In this document: piece after piece, positions 24,750-36,800 of the stretch
How the letters are laid out: every line of letters begins with the position of its first letter
Position numbering within the stretch: position 1 is the stretch's first letter
Assembly (NCBI GenBank): GCA_945859605.1
Contig: OX243811.1
Span: 58,938,044 to 59,002,043, forward strand
Length of the DNA stretch: 64,000 nt
Direction of reading: 5' to 3'
DNA from: Lumbricus rubellus
Lineage: Eukaryota; Annelida; Clitellata; Crassiclitellata; Lumbricidae
Translations under genes and position numbers: made by a program
The notes under the pieces: generated by a model
What the model saw: the letters and a program-made list of their open reading frames with translations, nothing else
Database searches by the model: none
Told to the model about the DNA's origin: nothing

Positions 24750-26510
24750 AGGCGAAGTAAAATATTAACAAGGCATGCACGCAGCCTACAGGTATGCCGC
24801 AGACCTAGTAGGCTATTATGCCCACATGTAGGCTACACACGCTCAAAAAACTGTTCAGAACGACATAATTTATTTTTGTGTTAGGAGGTAGACCTATAAT
24901 GTAATCAAGTTTCAAGTTCATCCATGCGTTCACTTAGGCTATTCAGATCATGTGTGCAGAGCCTTCCCGACCAGACAAAAGAATGAGAACATTCATAGAG
25001 AGCTGGTAAAAGGCGTGTGGGCCATTCACTGCAGATAGCCTAGATAGGTGGCCACTGGCCAACCACGGAAAAACCATGCTGCCTGACATAGTCACATTAG
25101 ACTACATTGCCCTAGATCAGTATAATGTGTTCAACATGCAATACATGGTGGCATGCATTTCCAACATATAAAATAATGACATTAACAGCATCGAAGCACC
25201 AGATAGAAATTGCTTTTTTGTTTTAGAATTGTGCGATGTTTCACAGTCATTTAAAAGGCTTTGGTTATTTAAAAACACACCCCTATAAAGCTTTACAAAT
25301 GATATGTAGCCTACTAAGTATAAGTATCGACGCTTATCAATAAATTCTTGCTGGCTTACATACATCTTATTGCCTGAATGTGCAGGATGAATGTGTCTTA
25401 ACATCGTTTCGTGGTCATCATAATATAATCTTAAGACTGTTTGCTGTGCCGACTGATTATCTCCGAGTAGTCCTCCTGAAGAAGCGCTATATAAATTTTT
25501 GAATGAATTTACTAATGAATGTTCCAAATAGACTAAACATTGAAATAAATCCGTGTAGAATTGTGTTTCTGAAGGATAATCCTGAAAAATTACAGCTAAA
25601 AGATCTCCCAGGATTTCATATAGGAAATGAAGCACGCTTCTAAGGTTGCATTTTTAGCAATTTAAGAAATATGTTGTTCTCAATGGTTGGTTCACTGTCA
25701 TGTAATAGGCCTACCTATTGAAATTGCATAGCATGTCCTAGACAAATTACAAGTAAATGTTATACCTCTGGTTTGCAAAGCTTACTCCTGCACATTCAGG
25801 CAATAAGATGTCTAGAGTTAATTTGATTAAACTTGATGAATTTTTGCGCTGTGAGATCTTATCAGGGGACATAATATTCACTTGATTTTTAAGTCAGATT
25901 GTCTCACTTGCGGCTTTTTGATGACCAAATTATTGTTTACAGAGTTCATAGCAGTATCTGGGAGTAGTCTATAGATATCCGTTGCCTCAGGATGAACAGA
26001 CTTATATCAAAAGCGCAGACTAACTTCCTTGTTCATTAATGGAGATTTTGTGACTTGCTCTGCAGTCGCTCGAATGTATAAAAAATGGTTATAACAAATG
26101 AATGCTGTTGAATGTGTTGGACGTCCTTGAGTTCTTTACAAATTTCAACAAAGCCTAGGCTTTTGTTACCCCCTGTCAGAAGGAACGCTTGACATATCGC
26201 AAACAATTGAATGCACAGCTTTAATGTCACAATTTTGAATAGAAAGCCATGCACTGACCTTAGGCCTATAATATATTAAGCCCACTCTCTTCTCAACGAG
26301 TATGGTAGACTATAATATACCAATAATGTTCCCGGCAAATAATTTTTTTAAAACTTTTTGTGTTCAAAAGAGAAGTTTAGTTTATTGTATTTAATTGGCG
26401 GTTACGACTTTCGTTGAGTACGATCAAACCTGGCATCTCCATGTCATGGAGTTTACCCACCTAAAGCTTGACATTCACGAAGGAACCGCAGTAATAGAAT
26501 GGACGCGCTT
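24750..26510. other. Intergenic region between genes A and B, no assigned gene
   Basis: A 172-codon minus-strand ORF (25117-25635) has no domain I recognise. It overlaps a GCGCTATATAAA repeat tail (25475-25520), so I do not call it a gene. A roughly 23-bp inverted repeat (25363-25388 against 25786-25812) brackets part of it. Confidence 0.5.
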
Positions 26511-26514
26511 ATCA

Positions 26515-26770
26515 TTGGTGCTATCCAGCACAGGGTTTATTAACTGCGATTAAGAGTCTGATGTTTGGAATAATGGAGGGCAACAGCAAAAGAGGAAGGC
26601 CGCATCGAGAGTGGACAGATAACATTGTAGATTGGTGTGGAGAAGACCTACAGCACCTGGGGCACTCGGCCCAGGACAGTCTCGAGTGGAGAAACATTGT
26701 GAAGAAGGCGTCGGACACCTACGGGCATTGAGCCCACGGTTGTTGATGATGATAGCGGCTGCGTAAAGAT
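26515..26770 (+). mobile_element. LINE C-terminal fragment with (TGATGA) tail
   Basis: The plus frame reads KRGRPHREWTDNI, then SLEWRNIVKKASDTYGH and a stop, followed by a TGATGATGAT tail. The RGRP.R.W.DNI ... WR.IV pattern is the usual C-terminus of RTE/CR1-like LINE ORF2. The upstream parts are absent. Confidence 0.6.
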
Positions 26771-27170
26771 GGGCATGCTGGTCAACCTCATGCTCAAGAT
26801 GGAGCACTTGCTCGAAGACAGTATGGCTTCTGCTGAGAAATACCTGCTCGTTCTGAACTCGGTCATATGACTATACAGGAAATGGCTGGAAAGGAAGCGG
26901 TGTCTGTTTATTCAGACATCAGCCCAGTCGTATCTCTCCAAATGAATTCACGAAGCATCAAGGTCTTCGATGCTCGAGACACAGAGATTCATCGAATGGT
27001 ATATCACAATAGGAAGTGACTTCGACCAATCTTACTTCCGCGTTGCCAAGCAAGCGAATCGTTGCCCCAAACCATGATTTAACACCTACTGGTGATACTT
27101 CCTCGTCGACTTAGTCATTGCATGCAGGCGTCGGTGTTGAGCAAATACAAAATATCGTTGGACAATAATT

Positions 27171-30100
27171 ATGGAAGGAAATGGGATCTTTGCTGGATTG
27201 TATTTATTACGCATTGTTCAAATAAGCCTATTGTCATTCGTCGTTGACGGTAAGTTTGTCTGTTAAATGAAAATACGTTTGTGAATATTTGCTAATCTAT
27301 ACATAGATCGTTCCGGCGTTATGCCTATGTGTTTTCAAAGGATGGTATTTAACCTAACGTATGGCATTGTGAGACACGGTGGCCGATTTTATTTAGAGGG
27401 GTCGGCCTGTAACGCGAAGAGTAGGCCTACGGGTTCGGGTTGTGTAGGGACCTTGAGCAAGTCCTTCACTCACAATTGCTCTTCAATGCAATAATTGTAG
27501 TTGCTACATCGAGGTGTGTGTGCACTTTCAGCTTTGTAAGTAGGGCGATATTAGATTTCAATTGCATTGTATTGTAGTGTTTCGATGCGACTTAAGCTTA
27601 GAATGATTTCTAAACCCATAAAATGCATGCGTACAGCTGTAGCAGAGAAGCAGTAATAAATACAACCTCCTATGCTTACGTCCATAATCGGTGCTTCCGA
27701 AAATAAACTCACATGATGGCACACATTTGGACCGCACTGAAATCATCGTTTGGACTTATTTTTGTAATATCCAAATATTTGGGGGTTTTTTACAGATAAA
27801 AATGTATCATTTACGGATGCCATAAAAATTATATTGGGTATAATATGCGATCATTATTAACGATTCAACTTTTAGCCTGTTTCTAAGATCAACTTAATGT
27901 GTTGCAAAACAAGCCATATTTAAGTAAATATCTAGTAGATCAGTTCACTAAGACACATAGCAGCGTATACACCGTCCACGGCGGATAAGCAAGCGTAATA
28001 ATTATGAACTAGGCTATTTTAATTGAGGCCGAAGTAGCCTAACATACAAAATCCAGTAGAAGAAATAGAGGTTGGTAGAACATTTCAAAATGAAGGTCCA
28101 GCGACAGCAACTCCGAAATGTAATGTCTAATGTAATCATGGATTCATCGTTGTGCCATCTGCCTCGGCCAAAGGTCAATGGACGCCACTAGCTATTCGAC
28201 GGGTGGAAAATGTCATGTTGAAATGGAAAGATGATTCATTTGATGCAAGTTAACTAAGTAGTGCGTGCCTTTGTATTTGGTTAATGACGATGACTGGATT
28301 GCAAGGTTTTGCAGTAATTAAAATTGAACTATTTGAAAGTGAGTAATTTATAGAATTTAATTAGGCTACATTTTCCACTTGTTTGCAATTTGTAATGTCA
28401 CTTCACATGCCAAACTTAGTTTTCTAATTCAAATACATTATCGAGATATTTGCACGGCCCTGCTGGGTTGGAGGTACAAACGCGGAAAATGGGAGAATAT
28501 GCAATGCCTGGGGGGAAAGAAATGACCTTCCGTGCTGCAAATGACTGAGAAACCGAAGAAAATGTAAACATTGCTGATACATTAGTCTGTCTCTTTTCAT
28601 AAACGCATTTTAAGAGATTGGATTTGCCTCAGGGAATAAGATCGTGTTTGAGATCTTCCCATTTTTTGTCATGGTTGTTATGAAGGTAACATCGAAGACA
28701 GATACATTGGTTGTTACTACGACGCCTACAACCAGTCTGCTCTGCAGAGAAGTCCAATTCCAAATGACTCTCCATTGACTACACAGCTATGCATTGAACA
28801 ATGTCGACTTCTTGGTGTAACTTACGGAGGACTCCAGGTAAGATGTTGCAACATTGCAAATGTTGTTTAACTTCTGACCTTATGATTAATTTACATGTGA
28901 TTAAAATAAAAAATCGATTTGGAGTACTCGGAACCAAGCAGGATAGGTAGAGGAGCGAGACAGGCTGTCCACACTCTATTTAAAATCTACAGGGTGGGCC
29001 AAAAAAAAGTAACCCCTACGGTTTTTTGCCCATATCTTGGCCAGAAGTAAGAATTTCGAAATGAAATTTTACAGGCTTAAAGGCAATTCATATTTACGTA
29101 CAATGGTCAAATTTCAACAAAATAGAACAAAAGTTATAGCACTTTTAGTAAGGCCATCCACCGTTTTTTGACGATTCAAAAACATGACGCGACAAAAAGT
29201 TGCAAAAAACAATTTAATTATTCTGATCAATCTCTTGGTCAGAAGTAAGAATATCAAAATGAAATTTGGCAGGCTTGAAGACAATTCATATCTACACAAG
29301 ATGGCCAGACTTCATCAAAATATTTCAAACACAACAAAAGTTATACCACATTCAGTGAGGCCTCCACCATTTTTTGGCGATTCAGAAGGGTAACGCAAAA
29401 AAAGTATCAAAAACACAATTTTATTATGTCTCATCTGAAATATTTATTGTCAAATAGCCTTGACATTGCCAGATGATCATTATTATAGCTATTTAAAACA
29501 TAAACAGGGCACTAGCGTAGCTGCACGTCAATGAGAAGTCACTTAGCAAGATGACAATCAAATTGGTAAATAAGAAATCTGTCAGATTAATCAACAGGTC
29601 CATCAAGTACTTTGCAAAGAGACTCAGAAGAAGTTTTGGCATTGGTGGTGGGCACATTGAACACAAGTTGTGAAGCACTACCAAGTTCATTTGACAACAG
29701 TTATTTGAGATCAGACTTAATAAAATCGTGTTTTTGTTACTTTTTGTCGCGTTTCGTTTTCGAATCGTCAAAAAACGGTGGGTGGCCTCACTAAAAGTGC
29801 TTTAACTTTTGTTGTGTTTGAAATATTTTGCTGAAATTTGATCATTGTACGTAAACATGAATTGCCTTTAAGTAGGGATTACTTTTTTATGGCCCACCCT
29901 GTACATAGAGAACTTTGTGGAAAACTTTAGGGGAAGTGAATGAAGCAATAAATCTAAATGCTGGAAGAAGACTGATTAAAGTTCTGAGATTCGCCGATAA
30001 TCAAGCCATGCTGTAGTCATATAATTATAGGCTAAGCATGATTGTGATAACGAATGCCCCAAATTTTTCTCATTGCTGTCATCATCGACGTTTATCCGTT

Positions 30101-30871
30101 CTGCAACATAGTCGTTTTCTGAAAGGCATAGTCTCTGCTTTGATCATTGTATTGAAGATGTGAAATTCTTGAGTAGGTTTACTCACAAATTCTATCTCGG
30201 GTTCCCTCTTTCCTTCACCTCCCCCGCCGTTTCAGTTCTAGACACCATTGCTTCGCTTTTAGGGGGCGCTGCATACAGTGCATAGGCTATGATTATAAGC
30301 ATAAGCTTTTATGTCGAGATTGCTACTGCAATTTGAGTCCGAATGTAACGAGCACAACTCGACTTCGTGCACGAATGCACGAGTAACAGCCACCGTTCAC
30401 GTTTGACGATAGTGCAACTGCAGACCGGTCATTCATTGTCTTATACAAACTTAGTATTAACCTCTCCCCATACCACATAATGACCGCATATGCATTTGGC
30501 TTATAGACTACGCCAGCTCTGGCTTAAAAGGCATCCTCGGCGATTCGCTGAGACTCTTCAGTTGATCTCAAGGTTATGTGTGCACTTTTCCATAAATATT
30601 AGTTTTAGAACTTAGAGTGATTTTTTCCAATCATGGACTCTTTGCTCTATTAATTTTTAGAATGTGTAAATGCGACATTAATTTGTTATCGTGGTCTGTG
30701 CATTGACTATCATAATTTTTTATTGGTTCTAGAATTCGGAAGCATGCTTATGTGGGAATAACTTCGGATTCAGTTTACCGGATTCTTACTGCAATTCAAG
30801 CTGCCCTGGCGATCAGTCACAGTATTGCGGAGGATGGAACGGACGTGTAGCTTCATATTCACTCTACACCG
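27171..30871 (+). CDS. Gene B signal peptide and first WSC domain exons
   Basis: Exon 27171-27249 opens with ATG and encodes about 26 residues with a hydrophobic core ending LLSFVVDG, a signal peptide. Exons 28686-28837 and 30733-30871 together encode a WSC module: YIGCYYD, CIEQCRLLGVTYGGLQ, EACLCGNNFG, CNSSCPGDQSQYCGG, SLYTG. The split after GLQ is in phase 0, exactly as in the second WSC. The acceptor of 28686 follows ATGAAG and is less pyrimidine-rich than the others. Confidence 0.9.
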
Positions 30872-33800
30872 GTAGTGTATTATAATAGATCTATCTATCA
30901 GTAGTAGTTAATTGTGCCCTTTGAGGGTCTTTTATTATTTCCTGAGGGGGGTGCTCGGTAGTACAGTGGTTAGCGCGCTGAACTGTCAACCAAGAGGTCG
31001 GGGGTTCAATTCCCCGCCGGGGCAGAAATTTGTTACGAGATTTCTGTTCCACAAGCCGACTCAGCTATGATGAGTACACGGTCAGTGGATGATGAGACGG
31101 CGAGGGAGAGGATTGGTCACCGCCCTTTGAGGGTCTTTTATTATTTCGATCAGCAAGGAAATTAAGGTCGTAAGAATACTGTCGAAAAGTCTCTAGCTAA
31201 TATATTTAGTGCGATGTGTGAATAAGCGAATATCTCGAGAAAATCGGTATTGGCTACGAAAATTATGCAACTACCGGTTGAATTGTTAAACGCAGCTCCC
31301 GTTCCCCCTCCGCCCGCAATTTGCATGTAATTCGCCCCATTTCTATACAGGTAGACGTTACCAGGAGCGGTACTACTGTTACCAAATTCTATGTACGTCG
31401 AAACGAAATAGTATCCGGCTTTACCGGGAGTGAAACGGGTCAGTCCCGCACTTATGACACCATCGGTTTTGAATCTTACACTATCGAAAGTAACTCTTGT
31501 GTGAGTTTTAGCGATTAAGAATTGCCAAGTTAAAGAATGAATGCTAAGCGCGGGACCGATTGAGATAGAATCTACATACTGCTTCGTAGCTGCATCGCTG
31601 GCGTTGTTGGGTTCGTGTAGTCCTGTAATGTAAGCATCATTCATAAAGATGGACTTATACACATTTATTTTAGACGGAGGAGTGCCATCGAGTGACTTAA
31701 CCATCTCTAACATGATTTCATTGTTTATTCTAAAACGAAATCCATCCATCGATTGTAATGTAATAGGATTGTTTAACGAACATTGTAGTTTATTTCGTAT
31801 ACTACCTAAGAAAATAGTGAATTCTTTATTTTCTCCTCTCAAGTCCTTACAACCCATTGAACGCAGACGATCGGAGCCAACGTTTAAGATTAGATCACCA
31901 GTCATGGTATCACCAGTTTTAGACACCTTCAATGTAACTTGTTCATCAACGTATTTCTTATTCGTCAAATGATTATCGTTGGACGGAGAATCGTCGTGAT
32001 TCGTTATCAAATCAATGGCTTGACCCCAACTTAAGGCCTCATCCATTCCTGCTGTCAAAGGCTTCGTTGTGGGCAGTCCTTTAATTTTGTGACCACCCAT
32101 TTTTAGATTTCCAGTCGCGATGTTTGCTCCATCCAATCGAAGAAAACTAGCATTTATTTGACTAAGAGTGACACCTCCAGCGATTACTCTTTGTGATGAA
32201 CCAACATCGGTGTGACCGAATTTATCGACAGGCATTTTATATATAATAATAATTTTTAATGCAGATTAGTCATCGTATACATATAATTGCATTACCTGAA
32301 TCCCTCGTGGAAGATCGTTATCCTTTGCCAGTACTCTAACTCTGTAATATTGATACGCATCCGTAGTAGAAATATTAAAAAATGTCGGAATAGTCTCTGA
32401 AGGAGTTGAAGATGTATGTAAGTGTGCAAACACTGCTCCATCATTGCTAGCGGATAAATTCCAATAAGATACAGATACGGTTTTCAACGCAATTCTCCAA
32501 ATTTTAACTGGCTCAGGACATTTAATTTGTAACCAAACAGTTTCATCTTCACCCGAAACCCAAGCTGCGTTAACATCGTCAGTGAGATTAGTGAAAGCAT
32601 GGTAGGCTTTGCTTCCGGCAAAACAAGAACTGGCGCTAGCAACGAATCCTGTTACACTTACATCAGCTTCCAAGGGAGGAATATACCCAGCACGACACTT
32701 TTTCAGAGATTTATCGACGTACTTTGTAACTTGTTCATCAACGTATTTCTTATTCGTCAAATGATTATCGTTGGACGGAGAATCGTTGTGATTCGTTATC
32801 AAATCAATGGCTTGCCCCCTACTTAAAGCTTCATCCATTCCGGCAGTCGAAGTATTCGTTACTGGGAGACCTTTTATCACATGTCCATTCATTTTTAAAT
32901 TTCCAGTCGGCAGATTTGTCCCATCCAATCGAAGAAAATTAGCATTTACTTGGCTAAGAGTAACACCTCCAGCGATTACTCTTCGTGATGTTCCTCCAGC
33001 AGCGGTGTGACCAAATTTATCGATAGGCATTTTATATATATATTTATATATAATAATTTTTAATGCAAGCCATTTATAACTTCTTGAAATTTACAACCAT
33101 CGCTCATCGTCTTCTTTAAGACGTACAGACACAAATGACCACAAAATACTTCGTTATCGGGTTGTATTCGCTCACTGTTATATAACACTGGACGGTGTAA
33201 ATACTTTATCAGTTCCAGAGGGGGAGGAAGGCCGTAACTATCGAAATATATTTTCTCATTACCGCTCTTTAAGAAAGAGCACCAGTGCGAGCCCACCCCA
33301 TTAGAACCATCTAGATTCAATATTCCACATTCATTCCGTCTAGGTTTCTTCGGTAGCTCGTCTCGTAAGAACACACCCTTAAAATTCGGAATATTTAGCT
33401 TCTTAGCCGCTTCGATTAGATCCACGTTAGATAAAGCAATATTCGGTAGTACTACACCCTCAACATTTATGTCCTTGTAGATCTTAGAACTCATTTTATA
33501 TTTCATCTAAATGTTTTAAAAAGTAATTCGATTTTACTTCCTGCATTACATATAACCAGCGATCTATTTTGTTCGCTTTTTGCATATTTTTAACCGGTAG
33601 CAGTGGACGAATATTCTTCCAATTCATAGCTTTGAGAAGTTCTTCTTCGTCTAGCAAGTTGAACGACGATAATGGCAAAACATGATCGAGATGCCAAACC
33701 GAACCGTAATTTTCCATAGTCATTCCTTCTTCTAACTGAAATTCAATCCATTTAGTAAATATTTCAAAGTCAACACCGATATGTTGGCGCGTCATTTGTG

Positions 33801-36800
33801 ATTTCGATTTACCTCTTAATGATTCACTAAGCCTACTCCTCATATTTTTAAGTAGTTTAGACTCAGGATCATATTGCTTTCGAGCTTCAGAATACGAGTG
33901 ATTATATTTATATTTACATTCCTTACATTCATTATCTCTCCCATCTTTACGACATCTATTTTTTACATATTCTAAAATGTTCTTTTCTTTCCTACATCGA
34001 CAGCAAACTTTTTTATCTTTTATTTCCCTAGTCTCTAGTATCGAGTATTTTTGCCTAAGTTCCTTCACTTTGGAATTTTTACACGTTTTACAACTAGTAT
34101 AATAACCGCTCTTATTACATTTATCTTTATGAAATTCGTTTAAGTTTTTTTCCATCCTACATTTGGAACACACTTTAGAGACTTCCATTCTATATATATA
34201 TATATATATTCTTTAAATAGTTTTCAACGAGTAGTGACCATATGCTAGTGTATGAATACCATCTATCATTATTACCCGTTTGTCGTCATCTGCAGATAAT
34301 GCAACTTTATTAATTTCTTCTGTATAAATATCGTGATGATAAGATCTAATAACATTCATCGTTCGTTGTTGTTCTTTTTTGGTAAATAAGCAGTCTCTAT
34401 AATCTTCGTGAGTAATAGTTTTCTGGACAACATTCTTCTTAATACCTTTACATTTCTTGTGCTCATCTCCAGCAGCCATCTTATAAGAATACAACTTTGC
34501 TCGCAACCCGATAAATTCTTTTATCTGTTTCCCACTAGTTTCATCCTTGAACATTCCAATAACTTTTTTATTTACTCCAACCTCAATACCAGATGGATGA
34601 TCTCTCGGGTATTCACTCGTGTCGAATCGAGCCTTAATATCGCCTGCGATATCTGAGTAAAAGTCTTCAGTTTTAATTTCGTATGTCAAAGAATCTGTAT
34701 CGGTAAATAATAATTTAGCTCTATTTCCGTATTTATCCTTGATGTAATTGTAATGAAATTCATACATCAGCGTTTTGCTCAAGTCTAATATACACATGCC
34801 AAGATATATAGGTTTATTATAGTACAATTTAGTTTTTTTCATGTGAACGGCTATTAGATTTTCATCGAAAATAGTACATCTCTCATAATTAGGTTTAGCG
34901 GCTAGTTCAATAGCCCTCTCCTCTTGACACACTAACTCTACATCAACACGATTTTCAATGTTCTCACAAGTTTTTCCAAAGACACTGTTATTCATTAATT
35001 TGAAAAAGTCTTTTTCAAAGTCATTAGTAGCTTTCGTTCTAAGAGCTGTATTTAAATCGATATACTTTTTCAACCAATCACTTTCTTCGAATAGTACACC
35101 TCTATGCACCTTTGTTATTTTCAAACCCAAGCTCTCATACAGCTTCAGATTATCGTAGTGCAGCACATACTTCTTTTTATCGTTTAAGTTTGGAATTAAC
35201 TTTTTGACTTTGTTAATCTCAATGCTTTCGGGGGCTAACGGAAAATCGTTATGCAGGTCGTGTAACTCTTTAGGATATTCCAAATCAACTTCCAATATGC
35301 ATGGAATACTTCCCCAATTTTTTAATTCATCTTCGTTCATCCATTTGAACCCGTGAGTAGGTAAATTTTTGATCATAGCCCATCAATATAGATTATTCGC
35401 ATCCAGGTAAGTAATAAATGTAGAATTTTCGTTACTATTGAAATCGCTCATATATTTATTATTCGCTTTCCCGTAACGATTTGATATTGTGCTCACTCCT
35501 CCTCTCATCCCTTGCCTAAGCATCAGAATCATATCATAATCATTCAATAACTCCAATTTCACGCCTGTCAATTTTAAAGCGGCATCCCAGGCTAAACCAG
35601 GAGATGTAAAATACCATGCAGGGTCAAGCGTATAGTTCTTCATACACACATCTCTAAAGTTTTCGAAAACATCGGCAAGTAACAGAACATCCGAAACGTT
35701 GTATAAATCGTGATATTCTCTGAATGTTTTGCATCCAAATTCCTTCCATACCGTTTTTGCATGCTCGTAGTCTTCATCGCTAATATTCGAATCATTTAGC
35801 TTAGAATAGAATGCGGATTTTGGTGGTAGTTCGGTTTCATTAAAGGTAGTAAATGAATCGACGTAGTCATAAGGATATATGCCTTTTCTCAGCAAAAGAT
35901 CGAGCTTCTTTCCAGTATATCGTTTCCCAATATTTTTACACTGGTCTTTGCTTAGGTTCCTCGATAAAGCATCAAGACTAGAAGCCATAAATTTAAAACT
36001 GTCGATAAAACGCAGTTGTCGCTTGACGGTAATCTCTTTTCCCTCTTTATTTACAAACTTATCAACAACGACCTCTCTGCTAAAAGATATATACTTTTCC
36101 TCGTTATTAGGTATGCAATTAATTTTCTCTCCATTATTACCTCTCAGTTTCTTAATGAACAGATGACAATCGTACCCGGAAAGATTATGAAACACTACAG
36201 GGAAAAACTTGGGGACTTTATAGTTTACATTACAAATGTTATGGGCAGCCCCTCTAAATTTACCGCTAAGATGACAGTGATCTCTCACTCGGTCTTCGCC
36301 CAACGGTTTTTCACAGATATGGCATATAGTAGCTCCATCAAAACACTTCTTGTCCTCTTCTGTAAATATCATCTTCTTAGGGAATTTAAATTGATTATAT
36401 ATTTGTTTTATATTCTCTTCTAGTTTATCTACAAATATTTGACCAACATCATCATCTTCGCTTTCAGCCGTAAACGTCACAGGATCTTGAGAATATACAC
36501 TATCGTCGAAACATTTTATGTGGTAACAAAAGGAGCTAGGAATATGCTTTTGATATTTATTAGTGTACGACAACTCTGGATTTGGTTGGCATGTATCGAT
36601 CGGTTTTACAAAAGACTCAAAATCTGCGTAGACTATAAACGGAACCCTCATAGAATTGTTATAATTTTTAAAACTTAACATAGTTCCTTTTTCTGGCATT
36701 TCTATTTTTTGTGCGTTATGGTGTTTGCAGTACTCATTATGGTTGTTAAGCGCTTCTGTCGTTGTGAAACCATTCATACACCTTTTACAATAGTGCGCTG

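Noticed and set aside
30951..31024. Functional tRNA-Asp gene
   Set aside because: The anticodon stem does not pair and the T arm has an extra base; a copy occurs in each TIR, so a tRNA-derived repeat is the better call.
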